A stretch of DNA of 64,000 nt from Branchipolynoe longqiensis (GCA_030323885.1 CM059186.1:24261849-24325848); one strand, 5' to 3'; counted from the first letter of the stretch, positions 28,892 to 40,199 are shown. Numbers and translations: made by a program. Notes: generated from the sequence alone by a model not told the origin.

Positions 28892-30502
28892 TGGGTGGGA
28901 ACAAGAAGCTATCTATTGGACCACAGACCAGTCACTTACTTTCAAATATCTATACGTCGTATAGGTATGTTATAATAGTTTTATGTATGAATAGTCTCCG
29001 TAGAAGAGGTAGTAAGAGATCAAAATAAATAGCATTGTAGTTGGTGATGTGGGGGTGGCGTTAAATGAGTTGCGTAAAATGTAAATGTCTACGATAAATG
29101 TCATAAAATAGTGCTAGTAAGTAAAAGTATCAATAAAGTCAGTGGTAAAACATGATGTAGTAGAATAGTGATGAAGTTGGTGATTTGTGGCTGAGAATGA
29201 ATCTGGTGTAAAGCGATGACGTTTAATGAGTTGAATAAATGTAAATGGCTATAATATTAATGCCATAAAATAGTGCTGAGGTGATGTAAGCAGTGTTGTG
29301 AATAAGGTCAATATATCACGATTTGTCACACTGTCGCACCGGTAGAAGGTGATCAGATATGTTGGTCGATCAATGTAAAGTCAAAATCAAAATAATAATT
29401 GAGTTTTGTGCGCTTTGGCGCTAGGCTATGGCAGCTTGGCTGAACCTTGGCCTGGTTTATACGCTTTAGCTACTGTGCTACGTCGGCCACGTCGGTCCTG
29501 GGGCCGGTTCTAGTGTCCCAAAGACCGTATCAAGTCAGTAGTAAATACGTGCTGTAGTAGAATAACGATGTAGTAGAATAGTGATGTAGTTGGTGATTTG
29601 TGGGTGAGAATGAATAAGGTGTAAAGCGATGGCGTTAAATGAGTTCATTAAATTATAAATGACTATAATATCTAAGTCATTGGAGCCTGGCGTTTATACG
29701 CTTTAGCCGCTGTGCTATGGTGGCCACGTCGATCCTGGGCCTGGTTCCAACGGCCTAATTACTGTCGTTGAGAGTTAACTACCCTAAGGAAATGGCCTAT
29801 TTGCCAGTAATGGAGGTAGTATGGATTAATTATGTATTAATAACGACAGAGTTGTCAAGTTATCGACAGCAAATTGTCTTTTTGATTGTCGAATTCTCAG
29901 CGATGGCGTTAAATGAGTTCATTAAATTATAAATGACTATAATATCTAAGTCATTGGAGCCTGGCGTTTATACGCTTTAGCCGCTGTGCTATGGCGGCCA
30001 CGTCGATCCTGGGCCCGGTTCCAACGGCCTAATTACTGTCGTTGAGAGTTAACTACCCTAAGGAAATGGCCGATTTGCCAGTAATGGAGGTAGTATGGAT
30101 TAATTATGTATTAATAACGACAGAGTTGTCAAGTTATCGACAGCAAATTGTCTTTTTGATTGTCGAATTCTCAAATTTCCTTAGCTAGCGATCTCCGTCC
30201 CAATAATATACTTATGCATTTCTTCTTTCTTCTTACATCGACTCACAGGCCTCAAAAGTATGAAATAGCTTTGTTTCTACGATACCGTCAAGTCGAGACG
30301 TCGACCATGAGTCCTCGACACACTTGCGCTGATAGTCGTGAAGACGGAGACCACACAGGCAGGCTGAAGTCCTCGACACACTTGCACGGCTCGCGATATG
30401 AAAGGAGTACACAGGTAGCATGTAGACTGTGTACTGTATATAGTCGACACTCATGCATGTGAGAAGCGAGATAGAAATGTAGTGAACTGTAGAGAAAGTG
30501 TA
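28892..30502 (-). other. E2 5' leader with internal repeats
   Basis: About 1.6 kb between A1 and gag without coding signal. It contains degenerate repeats of 'agtggtgatttgtgggtgag' and 'ggcgttaaatgagtt' type (29030-29680) and a 274-bp tandem duplication (29625-30172). It is unusually long for this element class compared with E1, whose gag starts 36 bp after A1. Confidence 0.75.
29625..30172 (-). repeat. 274-bp tandem duplication in the E2 leader
   Basis: Copies at 29625-29898 and 29899-30172 are nearly identical (agcgatggcgttaaatgagt ... gtcgaattctca). The few differences, e.g. ggtggccac/ggcggccac, suggest a recent event. Confidence 0.93.
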
Positions 30503-30727
30503 GAGAAAGTGAATACGTGTGATCTGGAGCTCGGATAGGCAGGTTGTGGTAGCGGGACGAGCCGGGAAGCGCACCCGTGATCGATTTGGCGGGAAGGGTC
30601 AGCTGGTGGGGTCGGGTCGGGGCGCCCCTAGCGTTACTGGAAGTTAGTAGTAGTGGCTCCACCTATCGCTTCCTTATGCAGGGTTCTCCACCCGTAAATT
30701 ACTCATGTTACCTGTAACACGCACAAT
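30503..30727 (-). repeat. E2 split direct repeat A1
   Basis: 225-bp copy of A2, forming the right end of E2. It ends ...cgcacaat against the resumed gypsy gag at 30728. Confidence 0.9.
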
Positions 30728-31939
30728 CAGGCTACGGAAAATATGGCTACATATATCACGTTGAGAGACAAGGTGAAGGATTGTGAATATGGGACAGTGG
30801 AGGAGTCGCTGTTGCGCGATCAGATTGTGGCTGGTGTAAAGAATGTGAACTTATGGAACAAACTGCTTCAAACTACGGAATTAACGTTGGGAAAGTGTGT
30901 CAGTATGTGTGAAATGAATGAATTTAGTTCAGATCTGTTGGAGGACACCAAATCAGACGTGGAAAGTAAGGAGATTGATTTCGTTCAGAACTATGCTAAT
31001 GCGCGTACAGGTGCACCGGCGGTTCGGTCATCAGCGACGCCATCTTGGAAATCGCCATCTTGGAATTCCAGCGGCGCCGGTGCTGGAGAGTTCAAGATCC
31101 ACTGCCAGAACTGTGGATATGAACACCGCCAGGGAGTCTGCCCAGCGAACGGGAAGGCTTGCATAGCCTGTAAGAAGATCGGGCACTTCGGTAAGGTCTG
31201 CAGGAGCAGGCTGGGCAGGGTCAACGAGCTGACCATGGAAGAGCCCGACCCTCACAATGCTGCTCAAGACCCGGTTCCGGCGGAGGTCAACGTGCTGGCA
31301 ACGGATCTCTTCATCGGTGCCGTTGACCCGGGTGCCGGTCAGGATGCCGAGCTGTGGCACGCGATCGTTCGGGTGAACGATTGTCCTGTCAAGTTCAAGC
31401 TCGACACTGGTTCGGAGGTGAACGTACTGCCGAGGTTCGTCTTCGACAGAGTTTCTCCGGGGCGGCTGACGAACACCAGGTGTTCGTTGGTGACGTTCTC
31501 CGGTCACCGGATCACTCCTGACGGGGAGGCGCTGCTGGACGTCAACGACAGAGTGCTCAAATTCCAAGTGGTACCGGATTGTCAGCCTATTTTGGGCAAG
31601 CAGGCTTGTGTGACTTTGAACCTGCTGGTACGTGTGGATGAGGTGCACTGTGCTGTGCCGACGAACATTTCCGAGCCGACGAACAGTCCCAGCGCTCGGG
31701 CGGAGAAGCTGGTCAGCGAATATAAAGATGTCTTTCAGGGTTTGGGTTTGATCAAGGCAAATGCTATCATTCATGTCGATAAATCTATTCAACCTGTCAT
31801 TGATCCGCCTAGACGGATTCCGTTTGGCATTCAGAGTAAGGTACGAAGTGAACTTGATCGTATGGTTGAGTTAGGTGTCATAGTTGAACAGGATGAACCT
31901 ACCGAGTGGGTTAATTCTATAACTATCGTAAAAAACTAA
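30728..31939 (+). pseudogene. gypsy gag C-terminus, protease and start of RT
   Basis: Gag resumes directly after E2 (ENMATYITLRDKVKDCEYG). Two Cys-rich units follow, the second a CCHC knuckle (CIACKKIGHFGKVC). The aspartic protease has active site LDTGSEVNVLP. The RT start includes PVIDPPRRIPFG and EWVNSITIV. The frame ends at 31937-31939 just after a six-A run (31930-31935), while the RT homology continues in a different frame, so one base has been lost or miscalled there. In an intact element the products would package RNA and process the polyprotein. Confidence 0.88.
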
Positions 31940-33510
31940 ACAAGATCAGGATTTGTTTGGATCCGCCTAAGTCGAAAAAGGCAATAAAGAGAGGGCCTTT
32001 TCCTACCGAAACAATTGACGAAATTATTGCCAAAACGGCAGATGCAAAGTTTTTTTCAGTTTTAGATGCAAAGACAGGGTATTGGCAGATAGAGTTAGAT
32101 GACGAAGGTTCACGTTTGTGCACGTTCAATACTCCGTGGGGCCGGTACAGGTATACCCGCTTGCCTTTTGGCATCAAAACAGCCGGTGACATGCACCGTG
32201 TTATGGGCGATATACCCGGTATCGGGATAGTCACGGACGATATTTTGGTATATGGGTCAACGGTTGAGGAGCACAAAGAGCGGCTCCGAGCTGTGTTGGA
32301 ACAAGCTAGGTCGGTTAATCTGAAATTAAACGATGCTAAGTCTTTGCTATGTAAAACGACAGTGAAATATGTAGGTCATCAACTTACCCAGCAGGGTGTG
32401 AAGCCTGATCCAGACAGAATACAAGCAATAGTTGACATGCCAGAGCCGCGTGACAAACAAGGCGTCCAAAGGTTCCTGGGCATGGTTGGATATGTACACA
32501 AGTTCATACCCAACATGTCCGAGATAGCTAAACCACTACGCACGCTCCTCGCTAAGGACGTCGCGTGGCACTGGCAGACCGAACAGCAGGGTGCGTTTGA
32601 TAAGTTGAAGAAGAAGTTAAGAACTGCTCCTGTGTTAGCGAATTACAATGTTCAGAAACCCATTGTTATTCAGGTAGATGCTTGTCAGTCAGGGTTAGGT
32701 GCTGTGTTGATGCAGGATGACAAGCCGATCGCACTCGCATCTCGTGCGCTTAACTCAGCGCAGTGTGGTTATGCCACTATAGAAAAAGAAATGCTCGCCA
32801 TATCTTTCGGATGCCAGAGGTTTCATGAGTATATCTTTGGCAAAGAAGTTCAAATTCAAACGGATCACAAGGCGTTGGTGGCGATAATGCAGAAACCGAT
32901 ACATAAACTTTCGGCTAAGATGCAGAGAATGCGAATGCGATTGCAAAATTACAATATCCAGTTATCTCATGTGAAGGGTTCTTTGATGTTTTTTGCAGAC
33001 ATGTTGTCCAGGGTGCATAGCGTCAAAGTAGGTCATGATAGCCTGTTCGATGACACGTTCTGCGTTGCCACAGTGGACATGCAGTCGTCGAGTTTGTTGA
33101 GTAAGATTGTAAATGAGTATGAGAAGGATGTATCCATGTCCATGTTGATCTCACACATTGAAGAGGGGTGGGACACTACACGCATACAGACACCGCCGTG
33201 GCTGAGACAGTATATCCCATACAAACACGACTTTACGATAGAAAACAATCTTGTATTGAACGGCAATCGGGTGGTGGTTCCTCCGGGTCTTTGTGGTGAA
33301 ATGATAGAGGCGTTACATGAGATGCACCTAGGTGTGACAAAGTCCAAACAGTTGGCGTGGGACTGTATGTTTTGGCCGAATATGAATAAGCAAATTGAAG
33401 ACAAGGTCAGTCGGTGTGACACTTGCCAAAACAACCGGGAAAATTTGCATAACGAGCCCTTGATAAATCACCCGATCGCCTGTCAACCGTATGAAAAAAG
33501 TTGGTGCTGA
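31940..33510 (+). pseudogene. gypsy RT, RNase H and integrase N-terminus
   Basis: Contains RT motifs FSVLDAKTGYWQIELD, RYTRLPFGIKTAGD and the catalytic VTDDILVYG. The thumb/connection follows (VQRFLGMVGYVHKFIPNMSE), then RNase H (QVDACQSGLGAVL, ATIEKEMLAI, QTDHKAL, ADMLSR). The integrase HHCC zinc region is next (HEMHLG ... CDTC). Apart from the frame change at its start it is open to 33510. There a six-A run (33494-33499) again separates it from the next frame. Confidence 0.9.
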
Positions 33511-34198
33511 CTTGTTTGAGTTAGATCATAAGAATTACCTGATAACTGTAGATTACTACACCAAGTATCCAGAGGTGACGCTGTTGGGCGATACGTCGTC
33601 TGTCACCGTTATTGAAGCATTGAAGGATAATTTTGCAAGGCACGGTATTCCTAGTCAGGTCATTTCGGACAACGGTCCACAGTTTAAGAGCCATGAGTAT
33701 AGGGAGTTTGCGCTACACTATGGGTTTAAGGCCGTGTATTCCAGTCCACAGTATCCTCGTAGCAATGGGCAGGTAGAACGGTTTGTGCAGACAGTCAAGG
33801 ACATGTTAAAGAAGTGCGAGAAAACTGGGTCTGATTTTCAGTTAGCTTTGCTAAACTATCGTAATACTCCATTGCCCTTCTTAAATGCAACTCCGGCGCA
33901 GCTGCTAATGAGCAGGAGGTTGAGGGGTAGGTTACCTATGGCGGAGGAAATTTTGGTGCCCGAAACGCAAAGTCCAAAGAGAAGCCAGAGAGCCAAATGG
34001 CAGCGAAGTCAGAAAGCGTTTCATGACCGGAAGTGTGGTAAGCCGCACAAGCCTATGAAGGTGGGAGATAATGTAAAGTACAAAAATCATGCTGGGGAAT
34101 GGAAAAAAGGGGTTATTTTGGGACGGACTGGTGTTTCTGGGAGAGAATATCAAATTTTGAACGAGTCGGGTAATATGTTGTATCCTAACCGGGTGTAG
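33491..34198 (+). pseudogene. gypsy integrase core and C-terminus
   Basis: The DDE core shows Asp in LITVDYYTKYPE, Asp in VISDNGPQF and Glu in SNGQVERFVQ, in the D,D-35-E order. The C-terminal part (KVGDNVKYKNHAGEWKKG) is a GPY/F-like module. It would insert cDNA into the host genome. It lies in a frame shifted by one relative to 31940-33510. The stop TAG is at 34196-34198, leaving about 400 bp to the polypurine tract. Confidence 0.9.
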
Positions 34199-34601
34199 AT
34201 TATCAGGGCGCCTGTCGGGGGGCGACCCGAGCTGGTCGGGCAGACGCAAACTGGGTCAGCCTCAGTGCCGAATGTAAACAGTGCGGCTAATCTAAGTAGG
34301 TCAGGTCGGCTGATAAGGCCGGCGAGCAGGTTAGACCTATAGGAGGTCAGTGTGGATTGCATGTGTACACGTGTAAAATGTGCATGTAGGATTAAGTTTA
34401 TTTCAGATGTTTTCATTAGTATATGATATCTGATGGACATTTTATGATGTCAGGCATTACGGCCGGACATTGAGGACTTAAGTGCATTGAGCGCTCAGAC
34501 ATTGCAAAGACTTGTGTTGAAATTAAGTATGCATATATTTTATTGTATATTGTGTGTTTGTCATGGTTATTTTGATACATTTCAGGTTTCAGAAATACTT
34601 T

Positions 34602-34611
34602 GAGGGGGGGA
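34602..34611 (+). promoter_or_regulatory. Polypurine tract
   Basis: GAGGGGGGGA immediately before the 3' LTR. Primes plus-strand synthesis in this family. Confidence 0.85.
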
Positions 34612-34802
34612 TGTGATATATGCGTAATAGACGTACAGGTGTGTGGTTAATATATGTTAACGAGATGCAGAGTTTGAGACAAAGGTATATGCTAATGAGA
34701 TGACGTCATGGAAAGTTTAGCCAGCGGGTCAAGCATGCCCTAGGCCGTGAATAAACCATTCAGTATCCAGAAGTCAAAGTGTTCAGACGTCGTACTTTCA
34801 CA
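34612..34802 (+). repeat. 3' LTR of the gypsy element
   Basis: 191 bp, TG...CA, followed by the GAACC target duplication at 34803-34807. Confidence 0.95.
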
Positions 34803-35339
34803 GAACCCTGCTGGAACGTTGCCAATCACTGGGTAAAATCAGTAAATTGGTGTTTTATAATCACTTTTAACTCAACATCCAAGTACCCTATGATAATATA
34901 AGGTATATGGATGTAAAGCGGAGGACTGGCTCTTGACTTCCCTCTGGGTTGTTTGTTAATATTTTTATTTAAAGAGTTTGTTATAAGCACTTGAAAAATG
35001 TAATTTGACCCAGTTATGTGCAGCTGACCCACTTTTGGGTGCACAGTATATAAACTCCTCACTACCTTCAGTGGCGAATGAATTTCACATCGGTTGATGA
35101 TGCTACATATGGACCTTCAACAGGTCATATCTCAAAAAGTAAACAACCTATCAGAATAATATTGTGTGTCCTCTGTTTGTATTAAACAATTCTATTTAAT
35201 TAACATTTAAATCAAAATGGATTTTTTTATTATAATTTGACTGCCGCTACCTATTATAATATATATTTCAATGAATGGTGTCTAGTTTGAGAAACATTAT
35301 AGTTCACAGGACATGACTAATTGATACCTGAGGTAGGTG
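34803..35339. other. Non-coding interval
   Basis: AT-rich. No feature recognised apart from the target duplication at its left edge. Confidence 0.5.
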
Positions 35340-35830
35340 GAACTGGTGACCGGTAATCATCAGGACCTGACGACTGCAGACTTGCAGGCCAACGTCTTGT
35401 TGAGTGACAAACCAGACAATGGCAGACCTGGGGACTGCAGACTGGGCAAGCGAAGACCTGATGACTGCAGACTTGGGGACCGACAGCTTGGTGAGCGAGA
35501 ACCTGATGATGGCACATTTGAGGACTGACGACTGGATGAGCAAGGACCTGGCGACAGCAGAGTTGAAGATAGACCATTTGGTGGCCGAGGACCTGGAGAC
35601 AGCAGAGTTGAAGATGGACCACTTGGTGAGCGAGAACCTGTCGACAGCAGCGTTGAAGATGGACCACTTGGTGAGCGAGGACCTGGCGACAGCAGAGTGG
35701 AAGATGGACAACTTGGTGAGCGAGGACCTAGCGACAGCAGAGTTGAAGATGGACTACTTGGTGAGCGAGGACCTGGCAACAGCAGAGTTGAAGATGGACC
35801 ACTGAGTGAGTGAGGACCTGGTAAGGGTAG
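35340..35830 (+). repeat. 45-bp minisatellite
   Basis: About ten units of 45 bp (acctggcgacagcagagttg, aagatggaccacttggtgag, cgagg). Because 45 is a multiple of 3, it keeps frames open on both strands. The plus frame reads a 15-residue unit (LATAELKMDHLVSED). I treat the coding potential as incidental. Confidence 0.88.
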
Positions 35831-36785
35831 TCTCAAGGACCGACAATCTGATGACAGAACACTTGGAGGCTGACACTGAGGTGGCTGGCGTCCTGGAACA
35901 GCTGGAGAATTGGGGCCTGGAAAATCAGGACACCAAAGTTTTAGAATTTCATTTCAAAACACCCAAGGTTAATAATTATGCTGTAATGATGGAAATGTTT
36001 TCATTGTGGTTTGATACCTTTAAATACCAGAGACCTTGGCAGAGAAACAGCATTACATTTTAATGATTTCGTCCTTCCCCCTTTGTCCAGATCATCAACT
36101 TCTGTGATGAAACAGTCATATTAACATAAGTATCATTACAATATCGAAGTGATTAACACTGAACTGTTTAAAACTTAAAGGGACTTATAGTGTGGTTGAT
36201 TTTCCTTTACTGAAAACTATTTTTATTTTTTACCAAATATCAGGAATCAAACTAACTGAAGATAATTAGCTCGATTTTGTTGGAGTTTGAAAATATTTTG
36301 AAGGTTGTGCTTACAAGACATGTGTGCCGCTTAACTTGTAAACATGAACATGTGCTCATTGCATCAGTCATACAATATCATAATGCACCCTTTGTAATAC
36401 AATCTGGAATGACTGTCATACCACTTGAGTGGACATGAAAATTCTAACATTGCTTCATTTGAAATGCCCAGTTTTTAAAATCTATTGATGAAGATAAATC
36501 TGATTCTCTTGCATACATATTTCGATCTGACAAACTGTCTTCACGGGTCGCCATGATCACCGTTCCTAGACTCGTTTATAGCTTTGTTCTGATTGGCTGT
36601 TGTCTACTGAGAAATTTCCGGCGATCTCATAAAATGTCAACATCCATCGTATGCTTTAGGTGAATTGGCTGAGGTGTATGACAACTTCAAAGGTATAACA
36701 TTACTCAGAATGCTTTGCTCAAAAAATAATATTTTACCATGGGGGTAGCACATTATACGTTCCTTCAATAAACATACATAGGTAC
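35831..36785. other. Non-coding interval
   Basis: AT-rich; no gene or repeat recognised. Confidence 0.5.
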
Positions 36786-36966
36786 CTTCTGCAGAATCAT
36801 TAATATCATCAACATCATCCAAGAACTTCCACGGACGTTTCCTTGATCGATGTGTCAGTTCCTCCAGCGCTGGATCGGCATCTACCAACATCATCAGATC
36901 TTCAAATGGAGAATCACATGAACTGATTTCAGAGAGAACACCTGCTGTCCGCATCTTCATAGGATT
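36786..36966 (-). pseudogene. Candidate exon following the 37223 exon
   Basis: Flanked by acceptor-like 'ttttcttgtag' (ending 36967) and donor-like GTACCT (36785). In the phase required by the previous exon it reads ESYEDADSRCSL and then hits a stop. The next frame continues with acidic then basic sequence (SPFEDLMML, RSRKRPWKFLDDVDD). Related invertebrate proteins have an SYE(E/D)A block followed by an acidic/basic linker at this place, so a frame-damaged exon is the simplest reading. Confidence 0.35.
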
Positions 36967-37222
36967 CTACAAGAAAAGCACACATAATTTTGTAAGACAA
37001 AAGTGAGTGAAAACAATATTGTAAGAAAAAGCTTGGATAAAAACAAAATTGGAAACTCTCCAATTTTACACCACAAACAAGTTTACAAAAATTATTGATA
37101 AAGGAAATTGATCCATATGGATTAGGACCAATACTGCACAGTGGTGAAAACAAGTGCATGCATGAGCAGAATAAATAAACCATCACTAAAAAAAACCACA
37201 CAAAAAACACAAAAAAACTAAC

Positions 37223-37403
37223 CTATAGGACCAGTCAGAGTACTTTTCAGGGAGTATATCATCCAATTGGGAGTCGGTATCGCTTGTTGCTTTGCCTTAT
37301 GCAGTGAAGGTGACCAACGACATTGCAGCCCAGCAGCTGAACGGAATAACCACAACTGCGGGACAACAGCGACTTGTTCATCTTCAACCTTGCATATGAA
37401 GAA
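37223..37403 (-). pseudogene. Candidate exon: N-terminal module of a DUF4806-type protein
   Basis: Acceptor-like 'ccacatctccag' (ending 37404) and donor GTTAGT (from 37222). The frame reads FFICKVEDEQVAVVPQLWL, then CRWSP, then TPNWMIYSLKSTL. The layout 'V-x-DE-x-x-V-x-VVP-x-x-WL ... C-x-WP' opens a family of uncharacterised invertebrate proteins that end in a DUF4806 domain and often sit beside the gene type seen at 37900-39080. Function unknown. Transposon origin is suspected but unproven. Confidence 0.4.
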
Positions 37404-37899
37404 CTGGAGATGTGGAGATAAAGGCAGCATATAAATAAACGGTATATGTAGGCATTACTTAATCAAATGTTATATGATTACAAAGTCACAAAAATCTAAT
37501 TCAGTAGAGTTGAATACAGCAGAATATGTGACCACTTCTGAGACAAATTGTGTAAAACTTAGCTAATGTTATTAGTAACTTAAATAACATTGCCAGTAGT
37601 ACAGTAAAATAGTACTTAAAAAGCATCGTTCAACGGGATGAAGATAGTCACGGTTGTATCATCTCGATCTATCAATGACATAATTAAATGGTATATGTAG
37701 GCATTCCTTACAGAACAGTTGAAAACACCGGAATATGTGACCCCTTCTGTGACAAGTTGTGTAAAATTTAGCTAATGTTATTAGTAACTTAAATAATGTT
37801 TGCAATTAGTACTGTAAAATAGTGCTTAAAAAGCATGGTTCAATGGGGATGAAGATAGTTGCAGTTGGATCATTTTGATCTACCAATGACATGGTATCC

Positions 37900-39080
37900 C
37901 GATTGCAGCATATTCCAAGCTGGATGTTGGTAGAAGCTCCATTTGGGTCTGTTGTGTGTACCCTTTGCATATTCCAATAATCCTCGAATCACATGGTTCT
38001 TGATACAGAGGCCTGGTCCTATTGAATACTTCACACAAAGCAGTAACACCTTCTGATCACAACTCATGAACCCAGCAATATTTGGTATTCTGAAGTCTAT
38101 AATAGGAGCCTGGAGAAATCTTTTGTTTTCTGGGCTGTGTTGGCTTCCACCTCTTTTCTGCAAGTCTGTTGGCAATTTGCACAATTGGTTCACCAGAACC
38201 CTGAATGAATCGTTTCATCTGTCCCATGTTGTTTTCAAATTTGTAAGCTCAGCAGTTTTGTCAACCTTTGTTACAACGAGCTACAGTGCCCAAGTGTAGC
38301 AAGCAGTCTCAAGCAGTCTCTTTATTTCAGCTACAAGATCATCAAGAAAGTCTGAATTTGTTGGTTTTTGCTGTCGGGAATACAACGACTCTGCAAATGG
38401 TGTATCTGCTAAACAACTTATGTTGTCTACTGTACACTGTACTGGCCAAACAGACTGATTCCTTGATTTGAATACAGGTAATCCATCAATATTGAAAAAA
38501 AGTTCCAAGCAGGCATAATGAGGAAGATGTGCACAAGTTTCTGAATGCAGGGCCTCAGTTATGGTATTTTCAATCCCAAAGTATGTGTAAAGTCCACCTG
38601 ACTTTTCTAAGATATTCAAACTGCCACTTCGTGGTGGTTTCAGAAGGGTCCTTGCATCACTAGGAACATCTAAATTCTCTTCTCTTAGTTTTGCCAATAA
38701 ATTTGAAACTTAGCTCAAAGCAATGGAATTGTCACTGGCCCATTCAGCAAGACATAAGGATTTTCTTCTCTCTTCATCCTCATCACTGTTGTGATCAACA
38801 CAAATTCCCTCTGCCTCCATTCTATCAACAGTGTCCCAGTCATCATGATCATTGTCGTAGTCACATTGCACAGAATTCTCATGCTGATCAAGTAGAACAT
38901 TTCGTTTTTGTTCATAAAAAGTTGATCCTGCAGATGCATGTTGATTCCAGCCTCTTGACTGTCCTCTCTGTCAATGTCATCATCAATTCCACTGCTCAAA
39001 GATTGAGCATGTTCAACTGCGTGTAGAAACTGTTTCACTTTTCTGTGAGCTGCTTGCTGACTTCTTCTTATTTTGAACAT
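37900..39080 (-). pseudogene. Decayed transposase-like protein (LPxDARTLLKTP family)
   Basis: On the minus strand the segments appear in order. First comes MFKIRRSQQAAHRKVKQFLH, then an acidic linker (HNSDEDEERRK), then LREENLDVPSDARTLLKPPR. Next are SGGLYTYFGIEN, LELFFNIDGLPVFKSRNQSV and WPVQCTVDN. Finally come APIIDFRIPNIAGF and SIGPGLCIKNHVIRGLLEYA. They lie in at least three frames with an in-frame stop after NSIALS, so it is a pseudogene. The 'INIDGLP-x-FKSS...WPI' block recalls CACTA/tnp2-type transposases, which is an inference. The partner exon at 37223 lies immediately downstream on the same strand. Confidence 0.5.
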
Positions 39081-39719
39081 ATTACCCTGAATATAGACGA
39101 TGGACCTAGGCCACAATAATCAGGAAAAAGTCTCTGTATCTCAAGATATGTAGGCCTACATGCATGATATCGTACAAGAGACAAACCACTGAAAAAAATC
39201 AAACACCCCTGTACCATTCTTTGTCCTCCAAATGGTTGATGGCAAAGTGATGACAGCACATGCACACCCTCAATAGTAGGGATGTGACCATTTTTTTAAA
39301 TGCAATCTATCTCAATGTTACATGTACCAATGGAAGTAGCTTGAATCAAGCTTAAACATGGTATCATATAATTTTACTAAGGTAAATATCAAGAAAGTTA
39401 TGTTGATTTATAGTTAGAAAAATCAGTCAAATTCTGTCCTTTGTTCTAGCATAGTAAAACAGCTAAAAGCGGCGGTACAGCACCCATGGCCCGACAGTGG
39501 CAAATCTATGGTGACCCTCCGCTGCGCAGCGCAGGTGGAAAATCTATGGCGACCATATCCGACTGATAGCCACCATAGGCCTGATGGCTGAGTGCTAGCT
39601 GGGCAGATTTTGTACATCCTTTCAAATCGACATAACTTTCTTGATAATTACCTTAGAAACATTATATGACTACTGCGCATTAGCTCCATTCAAGTCCCTT
39701 TCATTGGTATATCTGTGAC

Positions 39720-39970
39720 ATCAGTCCAGGTCAACCCAGATCAAAATTTTAAGCCTGACTCTGATAGTTATTTGCATGCAGGTACTTCATGGCAGAGCTA
39801 TCTATGAGCAATAATGAGTTTGATTTTTTGAAGATTATTTTTCTTTGGTGATTGAAGACAGGAGGCATAATCTAGGGGTTGATCACGGTCATACTATGGT
39901 ATGCATCACTCGGGAGCCCATAGTCAGGGCTTTGAATTATGCATGTTACTCGCAACATGGAGGATTCTAA
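39720..39970 (-). mobile_element. Remnant of an E1-family element (B and A repeat fragments)
   Basis: Read on the minus strand, 'agtatgaccgtgatcaacc' and 'cctgtcttcaatcacc' match repeat B of E1, and 'gagtaacatgcataattca' matches repeat A. It is a short junction-like fragment without coding sequence. Confidence 0.65.
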
Positions 39971-40199
39971 ATAACAGAATTAGATCGTAGCAATGAATAG
40001 ATTTGTGCTTTTTTTGTTTACATTCGACAATATCACTGACGATGCGGCGACGATGTTAATATCGCTTCGATTTTGGGTTTAATTTGACTAAATTTCACTT
40101 TTTAAGTAAGCTATTCTCATAAATAAATTAGTAGAACTTCTTACATACCATTTTGGTGACAACTCCACACAAAGTAACAGATGTTAACATATGATGACA

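Larger units (their letters stand above)
23753..30727 (-). mobile_element. E2: Ngaro-like YR retrotransposon nested in gypsy gag
   Basis: On the minus strand: A1 (30503-30727), a long leader, gag in two frames, RT-RNase H, YR, B1 (24176-24330), A2 (23951-24175), B2 (23753-23907). A1 and A2 are each 225 bp, B1 and B2 each 155 bp. The insertion point is aat|...|aat within gypsy gag, and removal of E2 reconnects the gag context. It has no methyltransferase-like domain. RT carries two frameshifts, so the copy is probably inactive. Confidence 0.92.
23221..34802 (+). mobile_element. Ty3/gypsy LTR retrotransposon, interrupted by E2
   Basis: Full-length element with 191-bp LTRs (TG...CA), a 5-bp target duplication GAACC (23216-23220 and 34803-34807), a TGGTGTCAG primer-binding-site candidate and a polypurine tract. 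Domain order is gag, CCHC knuckle, protease, RT, RNase H, integrase, which places it in Ty3/gypsy. About 7.0 kb of its length is the nested E2, and the gag frame resumes across the insertion. Several frame breaks make this copy non-autonomous. Confidence 0.93.

Noticed and set aside
23221..34802. Cellular gene cluster or virus integration
   Set aside because: LTRs, target duplication, primer site, polypurine tract and gag-pol order identify a Ty3/gypsy retrotransposon. No envelope-like frame is present.
35404..35805. 133-codon plus-strand frame with a 15-residue repeat
   Set aside because: The 45-bp unit keeps frames open on both strands. No flanking exon structure or protein family is recognisable.
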